Origin: Winogradskyella sp.
GTDB lineage: Bacteria > Bacteroidota > Bacteroidia > Flavobacteriales > Flavobacteriaceae
Direction of reading: 5' to 3'
DNA length: 40,943 nucleotides
Assembly: GCF_013213975.1 (NCBI RefSeq)
Contig: NZ_JABSST010000018.1
Span: forward strand, 1 to 40,943
In this document: positions 32,963-40,943 of the stretch, one piece after another
Layout of the letters: each line of letters starts with the position of its first letter
Numbering within the stretch: position 1 is the stretch's first letter
Made by a program: the position numbers and the translations under genes
Notes under the pieces: model-generated
What the model saw: only the letters and a program-made list of their open reading frames with translations
Database searches by the model: none
What the model was told of the DNA's origin: nothing

Positions 32963-34996
32963 TTAAATTAATCCGTTATACTTTCTTATAAACCACTCAG
33001 AAAAAAGACACAATGCTATAATTCCAAGTAAATATTTCCAGCGTATCAAAGGTACGATATTTTTAGTGCTTTTTTGAATGATTTGATAGCGCGAATCATT
33101 TAATAAATCATTGACCAAGCTATCAAATTGATCCGAAAAATAACCATTTCCTTCACTTGAACGTGCTAAGGACATTAACTTATTTATATCTGCATTTAAG
33201 AATTGCTGTTCCACATTATATTCTAAAACTTCAAAGCTACCCGAAGTCGAAACTGATTCTGTGTTATGTTTTAATGTAAACTTATAAATACCTGAGTCAA
33301 CTCCGCTTAAATCGACACGATAATTACCTTCATTTAATAACAAAGGAAACTCACGAACAGTATTGTTTTCTTCATTCCTTAAAACTAACGTTAATGCTGC
33401 GGAATTGTCAAACTCAAAATTCTTATTGAAGTACTGTGCTGAAATTATAATGTCATCATTACCATTGTAAAATGATTTATAATCAATATTAATTCTATTT
33501 CGTTGTTTATTTGAACTTAAATACTGTACTATTTTTCCTATAAAATTATCAAAGTCATTGAAGCTCTCGGTATCCAAATATGACTGAGCACGCCATCTCC
33601 ATAAACCTTCCCCATTTAATAAGGCAAATTTACATCCATCTGCTTCAAAGGTTGAAAACATGGACTGTCCCGTATCAACCCTATTAACTGTTTTAGTCAA
33701 AACAATATCATTTGGAATACTGAAACTAATATTACCAAATTCCGATTGTAAAGGTGGATAGTCTTCGAAATTAAGTTTATCAATTATAAACGTACTATAA
33801 TTTCGATTCAAGGTAGGTTGAAAATCTTCGGATTGGTTCGTGATGGTTTGCTTAAAATATGACTGAGCGTTATTTAGTAAATTCCAATTGGTGGTATTAC
33901 CTGTAATAATCATGGTATTGCGTCTTTCACTAAAAATTTCCTCTAAGACATTAATGAAGGTATTAGTTGGCTGATAAACTACAACCAACTGAAAATCATT
34001 AACGTTGTTAATATACTCGATAGGTTCTAAAATAGAAACACTGCGTTGTTCGTTACTTTCTATGGCTTTCTTTAAAGCACCAATGTCGGGATGTAAACGC
34101 TCGGTAACAATAGCAATATTTGTTTTTTGATCGATAACCTCCACACCAAAACTCTTAACGTTATTAACTGTATTTTTCTCATGGTCATGTGGTGATAATT
34201 CCACTCTATATGTTTTTGCACCAACCCTATTAGCTAATAATGTTGTTGAAATAATTTCAGAGGTTTTATCTGGATTAAAATATAATGTTTTTCGAAATAC
34301 TACAGAATTTCCGGACCAGATTTTGAGTTCAGTAGTAACTTCTATTTCTCCTTTATAATTAGCAATAATTTCAACTGGAAATCGATTCTTTAGATACACA
34401 TAGCGGTTTACATTTAGCTGCTTGATATTTAAATCAGAATATACTGTTGAATCCCCAAGTATAACGGGATAAATAGGCTGATTGATAGAATTTGATATGA
34501 AACTATAATCACTGCCATAAGTCTGGTTTCCATCGCTGACCAAAATGATAGGTGCTACTTGATTTGCATAGACTTCCCCAAACTGTTTTAGAGCTTGTGA
34601 AATATTTGATTGTGGCTCATTATAACTAAACGTGTCTACCTCACTCACATTCTTTCCAAGACTAAAGGTCTCAATGTTAAAACGCTGATTTAAAGCTTCA
34701 TTCCCTTTCAGACCACTATATATTGCGTTAGCATTAGCGTCTTGTTCTAAGTAGGAAACAGACTCAGAATTATCTACTGCAATAACTAGTGATGGTTTCT
34801 CATCATAATACGACTTAGACTCAAATTTTGGATTAATTAATAACAGTAGAATTCCAAAAATGGAAAGCGTGCGCAATGCCAAGAGGCTATACTTGAGTTT
34901 AGTATTTAATTTCGATTTATATATATACTGAAACAGCGCTAATAAAAGCGCCGCTATCCCAGCAAATATGATATAGAAAATCGATTCTGTTTGCAT
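32963..34996 (-). CDS. membrane-anchored von Willebrand A-like protein
   Basis: The 677-residue protein has two N-terminal membrane helices (about 7-25 and 37-54), a large extracytoplasmic part and a last helix (LLGIIALCLFSEWFI) near the C-terminus. A VWA-like domain starts at about 70, with VIAVDNSESV giving the MIDAS DxSxS (75-79) and ILVSDGNQTYG giving a later Asp/Gly loop; metal binding is likely. It resembles the BatA/BatB-like or 'DUF4159/VWA' membrane proteins of Bacteroidota, which serve envelope stress or aerotolerance, but no MoxR ATPase is adjacent. It lies between fabG (8 bases) and the prohibitin gene. The exact function is unknown. Confidence 0.82.
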   Translation of the reverse strand: MQTESIFYIIFAGIAALLLALFQYIYKSKLNTKLKYSLLALRTLSIFGILLLLINPKFESKSYYDEKPSLVIAVDNSESVSYLEQDANANAIYSGLKGNEALNQRFNIETFSLGKNVSEVDTFSYNEPQSNISQALKQFGEVYANQVAPIILVSDGNQTYGSDYSFISNSINQPIYPVILGDSTVYSDLNIKQLNVNRYVYLKNRFPVEIIANYKGEIEVTTELKIWSGNSVVFRKTLYFNPDKTSEIISTTLLANRVGAKTYRVELSPHDHEKNTVNNVKSFGVEVIDQKTNIAIVTERLHPDIGALKKAIESNEQRSVSILEPIEYINNVNDFQLVVVYQPTNTFINVLEEIFSERRNTMIITGNTTNWNLLNNAQSYFKQTITNQSEDFQPTLNRNYSTFIIDKLNFEDYPPLQSEFGNISFSIPNDIVLTKTVNRVDTGQSMFSTFEADGCKFALLNGEGLWRWRAQSYLDTESFNDFDNFIGKIVQYLSSNKQRNRINIDYKSFYNGNDDIIISAQYFNKNFEFDNSAALTLVLRNEENNTVREFPLLLNEGNYRVDLSGVDSGIYKFTLKHNTESVSTSGSFEVLEYNVEQQFLNADINKLMSLARSSEGNGYFSDQFDSLVNDLLNDSRYQIIQKSTKNIVPLIRWKYLLGIIALCLFSEWFIRKYNGLI

Positions 34997-35004
34997 TAAC
35001 CTTT

Positions 35005-35751
35005 TTAAGTTAGCATACCACCATCAACATTAAGAACTTGTCCTGTAACATAAGCACTTAAATCGCTCGCTAAATAAACACATGTATTTGCTATATCTTC
35101 TGGTGTACCTCCACGTTTTAATGGAATTGCAGCCCGCCAGCCTTTTACCGTTTCTTCATCTAACTTCGCAGTCATTTCAGTTTCAATAAAACCTGGTGCA
35201 ATAACATTACTGCGAATATTACGCGATCCTAATTCTAAAGCTACAGATTTAGAGAATCCTATGATTCCCGCCTTTGACGCAGCATAATTGGTTTGCCCAG
35301 CATTACCCTTAACACCCACCACTGAAGACATATTAATTATAGATCCTTTTCTTTGTTTTAGCATGGTGCGTTGTACTGCCTTAGTCATATTAAATACTGA
35401 CTTTAGATTGACTTCGATAACCTTATCAAAATCCTCTTCTCCCATGCGCATTAATAAATTATCCTTGGTGATACCAGCATTATTTACAAGAATGTCAATA
35501 GAACCAAACTCAGCGAGCACATCTTCTGCTAACTTCTGCGCGTCATCAAAACTCGCCGCATTACTCTGATATCCGACCGCTTTAATACCTTGAGAATTTA
35601 AATCTTCTTCTAATGCTTTCGCTGCATCTTTAGATGAACTGTATGTAAATGCGACATTAGCACCGTGTTGTGCAAAAACTTCCGCAATACCCTTACCAAT
35701 TCCTCGACTTGCACCAGTAATAATTGCTGTTTTTCCTTCTAGTAATTTCAT
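35005..35751 (-). CDS. fabG: 3-oxoacyl-[acyl-carrier-protein] reductase
   Basis: FabG reduces 3-oxoacyl-ACP with NADPH in fatty-acid elongation. The 248-residue SDR has TGASRGIG (12-19) for the cofactor, NNAG (90-93), the catalytic Ser143 in NMSSVVGVKG, Tyr156 and Lys160 in NYAASKAG, and the C-terminal GFIETEMT...LASDLSAYVTGQVLNVDGGM, all typical of FabG. It is the first gene of the fabG-VWA-prohibitin row and lies 133 bases from sucD. A TATATTTG box (a good TAnnTTTG) is in that gap on the minus strand. Confidence 0.95.
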   Translation of the reverse strand: MKLLEGKTAIITGASRGIGKGIAEVFAQHGANVAFTYSSSKDAAKALEEDLNSQGIKAVGYQSNAASFDDAQKLAEDVLAEFGSIDILVNNAGITKDNLLMRMGEEDFDKVIEVNLKSVFNMTKAVQRTMLKQRKGSIINMSSVVGVKGNAGQTNYAASKAGIIGFSKSVALELGSRNIRSNVIAPGFIETEMTAKLDEETVKGWRAAIPLKRGGTPEDIANTCVYLASDLSAYVTGQVLNVDGGMLT

Positions 35752-35832
35752 GTTGTTATTTTTCGATTAGTTGGTTTATACAAATAGGATAATACCATAT
35801 TCAAATATACCAATTACAATTTACGACGACAT

Positions 35833-35864
35833 AAAAAAACCTCACAAGATTTTGTAAGGTTTTT
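35833..35864 (-). terminator. terminator after sucD
   Basis: On the minus strand AAAAACCTTACA (35864-35853) pairs with TGTGAGGTTTTT (35846-35835), with one U-G pair, and the U-run continues to 35833. It is 20 bases after the sucD stop and separates sucD from fabG. Confidence 0.85.
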
Positions 35865-35884
35865 AACAGTTTTAGAGAAAATCA

Positions 35885-36757
35885 TTAGCCTAATACTTCA
35901 GCCACTTTCTTTCCTATTTCGGCAGGTGAATCTACAACGTGAATTCCGCATGCTCTCATGATTTTCTTTTTTGCTTGTGCTGTATCGTCACTACCTCCAA
36001 CAATAGCACCAGCATGTCCCATTGTTCGTCCTGCAGGTGCTGTTTCACCAGCAATAAATCCTACAATTGGTTTTGAGCTCCCACTCTCTTTATACCAATG
36101 AGCTGCATCAGCTTCTAACTGACCACCTATTTCGCCAATCATTACAACGGCTTCAGTTTCAGGATCGTTAATTAATAACTCAACAGCTTCTTTCGTTGTT
36201 GTACCAATGATTGGATCTCCACCAATACCAATAGCTGTAGTTATTCCTAAACCTTGTTTTACCACCTGATCAGCAGCTTCATAAGTTAACGTACCCGATT
36301 TTGATACAATACCAACTTTACCTGACTTAAAAACAAAACCTGGCATAATACCCACTTTAGCCTCACCTGGAGTAATTACACCTGGACAATTAGGGCCAAC
36401 AAGTCTGCAGGCTTTATCTTTTATATAATCTGCAGCTTTAATCATATCAGCTACAGGAATACCTTCTGTAATTGTGATAATAACTCTAATACCAGCATCT
36501 GCGGCCTCCATAATTGCGTCTGCTGCAAATGCAGGTGGAACAAAGATAATTGTGGTGTCTGCACCAACTTCTTCAACGGCCTCTGCAACCGTATTAAATA
36601 CTGGTTTGTCTAAATGTGTTTGACCACCTTTTCCTGGTGTAACACCACCAACAACATTTGTTCCGTAATCAATCATTTGACCAGCATGGAAAGTACCCTC
36701 ACTACCAGTAAAACCTTGAACTATAATTTTAGAATTTTTATTAACTAAAACGCTCAT
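35885..36757 (-). CDS. sucD: succinate-CoA ligase, alpha subunit
   Basis: SucD is the CoA-binding and phosphohistidine subunit of succinyl-CoA synthetase in the TCA cycle. The 290 residues include the CoA site [19 protein letters not shown] (15-34), [22 protein letters not shown], the Rossmann [16 protein letters not shown] and the active-site His248 in [12 protein letters not shown]. All are conserved. The beta subunit sucC is not in the window, the usual split arrangement in flavobacteria. It has its own promoter (36807-36800) and terminator. Confidence 0.97.
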   Translation of the reverse strand: MSVLVNKNSKIIVQGFTGSEGTFHAGQMIDYGTNVVGGVTPGKGGQTHLDKPVFNTVAEAVEEVGADTTIIFVPPAFAADAIMEAADAGIRVIITITEGIPVADMIKAADYIKDKACRLVGPNCPGVITPGEAKVGIMPGFVFKSGKVGIVSKSGTLTYEAADQVVKQGLGITTAIGIGGDPIIGTTTKEAVELLINDPETEAVVMIGEIGGQLEADAAHWYKESGSSKPIVGFIAGETAPAGRTMGHAGAIVGGSDDTAQAKKKIMRACGIHVVDSPAEIGKKVAEVLG

Positions 36758-36799
36758 TAGATATTTGTGTTTTTAAATTTATTGTTCTTTTTTGTTGTG

Positions 36800-36807
36800 C
36801 AAAAATA
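36800..36807 (-). promoter_or_regulatory. promoter of sucD (-7 box TATTTTTG)
   Basis: The minus strand has TATTTTTG, a perfect TAnnTTTG, 42 bases before the sucD ATG. A GTTTAT stretch about 20 bases upstream is the candidate -33 box. Confidence 0.5.
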
Positions 36808-36849
36808 AGAGTTTTGCGATGTATAAACGAGCGCTTTTAAAATTTTTAT

Positions 36850-37248
36850 TTAGGAATATGATGCCATGCTTTGGGCATTACTTTCATCAGCTTGTTGGCT
36901 GATTTCATAACCTCTGTACAACTTACCATCTTTAACTTCCCAAATGGTTGAAAAGTGCCCTAAAGCAGATTCATTGGAAGCATCTTCTATAATAGAACCA
37001 TACAAGGTATGTCTCGTTATAATTGTAGTGCCTGCTGCGATAAAATGAGTGAATTCAAATCTGAGATTATCATAGGCCTTTCTTGTCTGCTCAAAAAACA
37101 CAAAAAGGTCATTGTAATTTAATATTTGAAACCCTTGACTACTCGTCCAATGTAATTGGCATTCTTTATGAAAGAATTTTGAGATAACATCTGGATCATT
37201 CGCCAAATCTGAATCATAAAAGCCCTTGACTATATCTTTAGCTGACAT
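36850..37248 (-). CDS. NTF2-like/SnoaL-like protein
   Basis: The 132-residue protein has the cone-shaped NTF2-like fold pattern: an N-terminal helix (KDIVKGFYDSDLANDPDVISKFF), HKECQLHWTSSQGF, and strands such as FEFTHFIAAGTTIITRHTLYG, with a C-terminal FSTIWEVKDGKLYRGYEISQ. Such domains bind or isomerise small molecules; no active-site assignment is possible. Its stop is 92 bases before the sucD start. Its start codon is next to the end of the lpxD-like gene, so it likely belongs to the lipid A/EF-P transcript although it shows no link to it. Confidence 0.82.
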   Translation of the reverse strand: MSAKDIVKGFYDSDLANDPDVISKFFHKECQLHWTSSQGFQILNYNDLFVFFEQTRKAYDNLRFEFTHFIAAGTTIITRHTLYGSIIEDASNESALGHFSTIWEVKDGKLYRGYEISQQADESNAQSMASYS

Positions 37249-38184
37249 CTATTTATCTTTTAATTTTTCTAGTATCTCAGGAATTTTTCGAATCGAAGCA
37301 ATTTCCTTGTATTTAGATCTAAAATCATCCGCTGGAATACCAAAATAATGTTTACCACCTTCCAAAGATTTACTCACACCAGCTTTAGCCGAAATAATGG
37401 CTTTTTTTCCAATAGTAACACCACTTGTTATACCAACTTGTCCCCAAATTGTAACTTCATCTTCAATTATTGTGCAACCGGCAATTCCAACTTGAGAAGC
37501 TATTAAACACTTTTTACCAATAATTGTATCATGACCAATCTGAACTTGGTTGTCTATTTTAGCACCTTCCTTAATTGTTGTATCTGCGGTTACTCCTCTA
37601 TCAATTGTACAAGCCGCACCAATATCAACATTATCCTCAATAACAACGCGTCCACCAGATTTAAGCTGATCATATCCTTCTGGTCTATTTTTATAATAAA
37701 AGGCACTGGCACCAAGTATTGTGCCTGCATGAATTATGACGTTATCACCAATCACAGCATCATCATAAATACTGACATTTGAGTGAATGACACAATTTTT
37801 GCCAATAACTACATTATTTCCAATAAAACAATTGGGTTGAATTACTGTACCTTCACCAATAATAGCATTTGCAGCAATTGCCGCATTACTTGCTTTGAAC
37901 GGCCTAAAATGATTGGTTAGTGTATTGAAATCACGGAAAGGATCGTCAGAAACTAAAAGAGCCTTTCCTTCAGGGCAATCGACCGCTTTATTAATTAACA
38001 CAATGGTCGCAGCAGATTCTAATGCTTTGTCGTAATACTTAGGATGATCTACAAAAACAATATCCCCAGGTTCAACGACATGAATTTCATTCATTCCCAA
38101 AACAGGAAAGTCATCATCACCTACATAGGACGTACCAATGAGATCGGCTATTTCTTTTAACGTATGGGGTTTTGGAAATTTCAT
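37249..38184 (-). CDS. LpxD-like hexapeptide acyltransferase
   Basis: The 311-residue protein has a LpxD-type N-terminal domain (1 to about 100; [16 protein letters not shown], the [14 protein letters not shown] segment, [14 protein letters not shown]) and a left-handed beta helix of hexapeptide repeats (about 105-265; [20 protein letters not shown] and following). The end is [20 protein letters not shown]. LpxD adds the second 3-hydroxyacyl chain in lipid A synthesis. This gene is a second, shorter LpxD relative, often found in this position in flavobacteria, so it may be a paralogue with another acceptor. The catalytic His region is near [14 protein letters not shown] and QIGHDT. It is 0 bases from efp. 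Confidence 0.85.
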   Translation of the reverse strand: MKFPKPHTLKEIADLIGTSYVGDDDFPVLGMNEIHVVEPGDIVFVDHPKYYDKALESAATIVLINKAVDCPEGKALLVSDDPFRDFNTLTNHFRPFKASNAAIAANAIIGEGTVIQPNCFIGNNVVIGKNCVIHSNVSIYDDAVIGDNVIIHAGTILGASAFYYKNRPEGYDQLKSGGRVVIEDNVDIGAACTIDRGVTADTTIKEGAKIDNQVQIGHDTIIGKKCLIASQVGIAGCTIIEDEVTIWGQVGITSGVTIGKKAIISAKAGVSKSLEGGKHYFGIPADDFRSKYKEIASIRKIPEILEKLKDK

Positions 38185-38751
38185 TTACTCCTTTATACGC
38201 TCTTTATACGTTCCTTTTTCAGTTTCTACTTTGATTTTATCACCTTCGTTAATAAATAAAGGAACATTCACTGTAGCCCCAGTTTCCACAGTCGCAGGCT
38301 TTGTCGCATTTGTTGCTGTATTTCCTTTAACACCTGGCTCCGTATGTGTTACTTCTAATATAACACTGGCTGGCATATCTACAGATAATGGCATATTATC
38401 TTCAGAATTAATCTGAATTGTAACTACTTCCCCTTCCTTCATTAAATCTGGTCGATCTAGAGCACCTTCCATTAATTGAATCTGAGTATAATCTGCTTCA
38501 TTCATAAAATGATAATACTCACCATCATTATACAAATACTGAAATTTATGAGTTTCAACTCTGACATCCTCAATCTTGTGACCAGCAGAAAATGTATTAT
38601 CAATAACTTTACCCGTCGTTACACTTTTAAGTTTAGTTCTTACAAAAGCAGGACCCTTACCTGGTTTTACATGTAAAAACTCAATAATTTTATAAATATC
38701 ATGATTATACCTAATGCATAATCCATTTCTTATGTCTGATGTACTTGCCAT
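38185..38751 (-). CDS. efp: elongation factor P
   Basis: EF-P lets ribosomes pass polyproline stretches by contacting the peptidyl-tRNA in the P/E site. The 188-residue protein has the three-domain form: the KOW-like N-terminal domain with the tip loop LHVKPGKGPAFVRTK (Lys32 at the usual modified position), then the central OB domain (YYHFMNEADYTQIQL) and the C-terminal OB domain with GVKGNTATNATKPATVETG, the conserved family signature. No modification enzyme (epmA, earP, ymfI) is visible here. It is embedded in the lipid A cluster, in the usual flavobacterial place, 18 bases from lpxA. Confidence 0.96.
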   Translation of the reverse strand: MASTSDIRNGLCIRYNHDIYKIIEFLHVKPGKGPAFVRTKLKSVTTGKVIDNTFSAGHKIEDVRVETHKFQYLYNDGEYYHFMNEADYTQIQLMEGALDRPDLMKEGEVVTIQINSEDNMPLSVDMPASVILEVTHTEPGVKGNTATNATKPATVETGATVNVPLFINEGDKIKVETEKGTYKERIKE

Positions 38752-38769
38752 TATTAGTTTGGTTCTTTG

Positions 38770-39555
38770 TTAATTTGATTTGAAATAGCCTTTCATAATT
38801 CCTCGATGCGAATTCTTTATAAATTGTAAGATTTCGTCACGCTCAGGTGTGGCTTGCATTTCAGCTTCAATAATTTCTGAAGCCTGAGTATTATTATAAT
38901 TTTTTTGATAAAGTATTCTGTAAATGTCTTGAACCTCTCTAATTTTTTCAGTGGTGAATCCTCGTCGTCTTAATCCAACAGAATTAATCCCCACATAAGA
39001 TAATGGTTCACGAGCAGCCTTAACATAAGGCGGAACGTCTTTTCTAACTAAAGAACCACCAGTTACAAAGGCATGCTTTCCAACAGATGCGAACTGATGC
39101 ACTGCTACCATACCGGCTAATACCACGTTATCACCAATAGTTACATGTCCCGCTAAGGTTGTATTATTTGAAAAAATACAGTAATTACCAACGATACAAT
39201 CATGTGCAATATGGCTGTAAGCCATGATTAAGCAGTTATTACCAATAACCGTTTTCATTTTATCTGAAGTACCTCTGTTAATAGTAACGCACTCTCTTAT
39301 GGTAACATTATCACCAATTTCAACAGTAGTGTCTTCATCATTATATTTTAAATCTTGTGGAATTGCAGAAATTACGGACCCTGGAAAAATATTACAGTTT
39401 TTTCCAATACGAGCTCCTTCCATAATGGTTACATTACTTCCAATCCATGTGCCTTCACCAATTTTCACATTATTATGAATAGTTGTAAAGGGCTCTATTA
39501 CTACATTCTTTGCAATTTTTGCTCCAGGATGTACGTATGCTAAAGGTTGGTTCAT
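38770..39555 (-). CDS. lpxA: UDP-N-acetylglucosamine acyltransferase
   Basis: LpxA starts lipid A synthesis by moving a 3-hydroxyacyl chain from ACP to the 3-OH of UDP-GlcNAc in the cytoplasm. The 261-residue protein has about nine turns of hexapeptide repeats (7 to about 185: AYVHPGAKIAKNVVIEPFT and similar), the catalytic His118 in AYSHIAHDCIVG, the substrate-site TINRGTSDK, and a C-terminal helical part with GINSVGLRRRGFTTEKIREV. It follows lpxC/fabZ by 2 bases. Confidence 0.96.
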   Translation of the reverse strand: MNQPLAYVHPGAKIAKNVVIEPFTTIHNNVKIGEGTWIGSNVTIMEGARIGKNCNIFPGSVISAIPQDLKYNDEDTTVEIGDNVTIRECVTINRGTSDKMKTVIGNNCLIMAYSHIAHDCIVGNYCIFSNNTTLAGHVTIGDNVVLAGMVAVHQFASVGKHAFVTGGSLVRKDVPPYVKAAREPLSYVGINSVGLRRRGFTTEKIREVQDIYRILYQKNYNNTQASEIIEAEMQATPERDEILQFIKNSHRGIMKGYFKSN

Positions 39556-39557
39556 TA

Positions 39558-40943
39558 TTATTTAACTTTTGAGATTTGAGCCATCAGCTCTGCTTCTGCA
39601 CAAAGCTTACCATTGGTGTAAGCGTAGCCTTGCATATGGCAAATTCCTCTTCTAATTGGTGTAATTAACTCACATTTGAAAATTAAGGTATCGCCAGGCA
39701 CCACTTTTTGTTTGAATTTTACATTATCCATTTTCATGAAAAATGTTAAGTAATTTTCTGGATCTGGAACAGTGCTTAAGACCAAAATACCGCCTGTTTG
39801 AGCCATGGCTTCAACAATTAAAACGCCTGGCATAACAGGCTGACCTGGAAAATGCCCTTTAAAGAACTCTTCGTTCATTGTGACATTTTTCATACCGATG
39901 ACATAATTCGCCGTGAGCTCATAAACCTTATCTAGTAATAAGAATGGTTGTCTGTGCGGTAACATATTCATGATCTGATTCACATCCATTAATGGTGCAG
40001 AATTCAAATCAACTGTTGGTACATTGTTTCGGCGCTCATTCTTAATCATTTTAGACATTTTCTTTGCGAATTGTGTATTTACAAAGTGTCCTGGTTTATT
40101 TGCAATGACCTTGCCTCTAATTCGTGTTCCAATTAAAGCTAAGTCACCAACAACATCTAACAACTTATGTCTGGCTGCCTCATTGGGATGGTGCAGTGTT
40201 AAATTATCTAATATACCGTTAGGCTTTACAGCGATATTATCTTTATTAAAGGCTATCCTAAGCTTATCCATGGTAGCTAGGGATAATTCCTTATCGACGT
40301 AAACAATAGCATTATTTAAGTCTCCACCTTTAATTAAACCGTTTTCAAGAAGCATTTCAATTTCGTGCAAAAAACTAAATGTTCTGGCATCTGCAATTTC
40401 AGTTTTAAATTCTGAAATGGAATTCATGGTGGCATTCTGTGTTCCTAAAACCTTAGTTCCAAAATCAACCATTGTTGTTATTTTATAGGAATCTGAAGGC
40501 ATTAAGATAATTTCACTTCCAGTAGATTCATCAGCATAAGACACCACTTCCTTAACTGCATATTCTTCTCTAAATGCATCTTGCTCTACAATTATTGCTT
40601 TTTCAAGGGCTTCCACGAAGAATTTAGAAGACCCATCCATAATTGGTGGTTCCGAAGCATTAAGTTCAATGACCGCGTTATCAACATCAAGTCCTACGAG
40701 AGCTGCAAGTACGTGTTCACATGTCTGAATGGTAACACCATTTTTTTCTAAACAAGTGCCGCGTTGGGTGTTTGTAACATAGTTGGCGTCTGCTTCAATT
40801 TTAGGATTACCTTCTAAATCAACACGCTCAAATAAAAATCCAGAATTTTCGACACCTGGTTTAAACACTAAGGTAACATTTGCACCTGTATGTAACCCTA
40901 CTCCTTTTAAGGTTACTTCGTTTTCAATGGTCTTTTGTTTTAC
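39558..40943 (-). CDS. lpxC/fabZ: bifunctional UDP-3-O-acyl-N-acetylglucosamine deacetylase / 3-hydroxyacyl-ACP dehydratase, 5' end beyond the window
   Basis: This fused protein, typical of Bacteroidota, combines LpxC (committed step of lipid A synthesis, Zn deacetylase) and FabZ (dehydratase of fatty-acid synthesis). The frame runs open to the right edge (VKQKTIENEVTLKGVGLHTG), so only the first few codons are missing. A GTG near 40868 is internal and not the start. LpxC zinc ligands are His in TCEHVLAAL and the His/Asp of AARHKLLDVVGDLALIG; the general-acid His is in NKPGHFVNTQF. FabZ begins at MDVNQIMNMLPHRQPFLLLDK, with the catalytic His in GHFPGQPVMPGV and Glu in EAMAQTGG. All catalytic residues are present. 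It is 2 bases from lpxA. Confidence 0.95.
   Translation of the reverse strand, partial: VKQKTIENEVTLKGVGLHTGANVTLVFKPGVENSGFLFERVDLEGNPKIEADANYVTNTQRGTCLEKNGVTIQTCEHVLAALVGLDVDNAVIELNASEPPIMDGSSKFFVEALEKAIIVEQDAFREEYAVKEVVSYADESTGSEIILMPSDSYKITTMVDFGTKVLGTQNATMNSISEFKTEIADARTFSFLHEIEMLLENGLIKGGDLNNAIVYVDKELSLATMDKLRIAFNKDNIAVKPNGILDNLTLHHPNEAARHKLLDVVGDLALIGTRIRGKVIANKPGHFVNTQFAKKMSKMIKNERRNNVPTVDLNSAPLMDVNQIMNMLPHRQPFLLLDKVYELTANYVIGMKNVTMNEEFFKGHFPGQPVMPGVLIVEAMAQTGGILVLSTVPDPENYLTFFMKMDNVKFKQKVVPGDTLIFKCELITPIRRGICHMQGYAYTNGKLCAEAELMAQISKVK

Noticed and set aside
40865-40868. GTG at about 40868 as start of LpxC/FabZ
   Set aside because: The frame continues upstream to the window edge with the conserved LpxC N-terminus (TIENEVTLKGVGLHTG), so the true start lies beyond the window.
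1-40943. Search for tRNA, rRNA, CRISPR arrays, phage genes and insertion sequences
   Set aside because: No cloverleaf-like tRNA, rRNA segments, regularly spaced repeats, integrase or transposase could be recognised by eye.

Overview
The window is AT-rich chromosomal DNA of a member of the Flavobacteriaceae (phylum Bacteroidota). The evidence is the LpxC-FabZ fusion, the lpxC/fabZ-lpxA-efp-lpxD-like-sucD order, the complete hisGDCBHAFIE operon with bifunctional HisB and HisIE, several conserved families typical of flavobacteria, LytTR two-component proteins, and promoters of the Bacteroidota type (TTG or TTTG, about 20 bases, then TAnnTTTG) with little Shine-Dalgarno signal. The genus cannot be fixed from sequence alone.

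Layout. 1-2800: the start of a partial hypothetical gene, a PNPOx-like flavoprotein, a DUF2237 protein and nagB. 2900-9330: a divergent module made of an ABC exporter (a permease fused to an M1 aminopeptidase-like domain, plus its ATPase) and a LytS/LytTR two-component pair. Two same-orientation copies of an intergenic repeat lie at its two sides. 9357-16570: a lipoprotein, a DUF2452 protein, an SF2 helicase, an M23/LysM peptidase, a GyrI-like pseudogene, a cold-shock-domain gene with a nonsense codon near its start, an FAD amine-oxidase-like protein and a small secreted protein. 16700-24850: small membrane proteins, an MscS channel, a thioesterase, unknown conserved proteins, a decayed SDR gene, a DUF2461 protein, a divergent TruA, and a membrane LytTR regulator followed by an S41-like protein. 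24880-32072: the histidine operon on the minus strand, with a leader peptide containing three consecutive His codons and an attenuator terminator. 32137-35751: fabG, a von Willebrand A membrane protein and a prohibitin. 35833-40943: sucD, an NTF2-like protein, and a lipid A/EF-P cluster that runs off the right edge.

Most of the window is ordinary housekeeping and accessory chromosome. I see no phage, insertion sequence, CRISPR array, tRNA or rRNA. The strongest regulatory observation is the his attenuator, for which a pause hairpin, an antiterminator and a terminator can all be drawn by eye. The other notable points are the dispersed intergenic repeat family, the exporter/peptidase/LytTR module, and a set of decaying genes (GyrI-like, SDR, and a cold-shock gene whose codon 6 is a stop).
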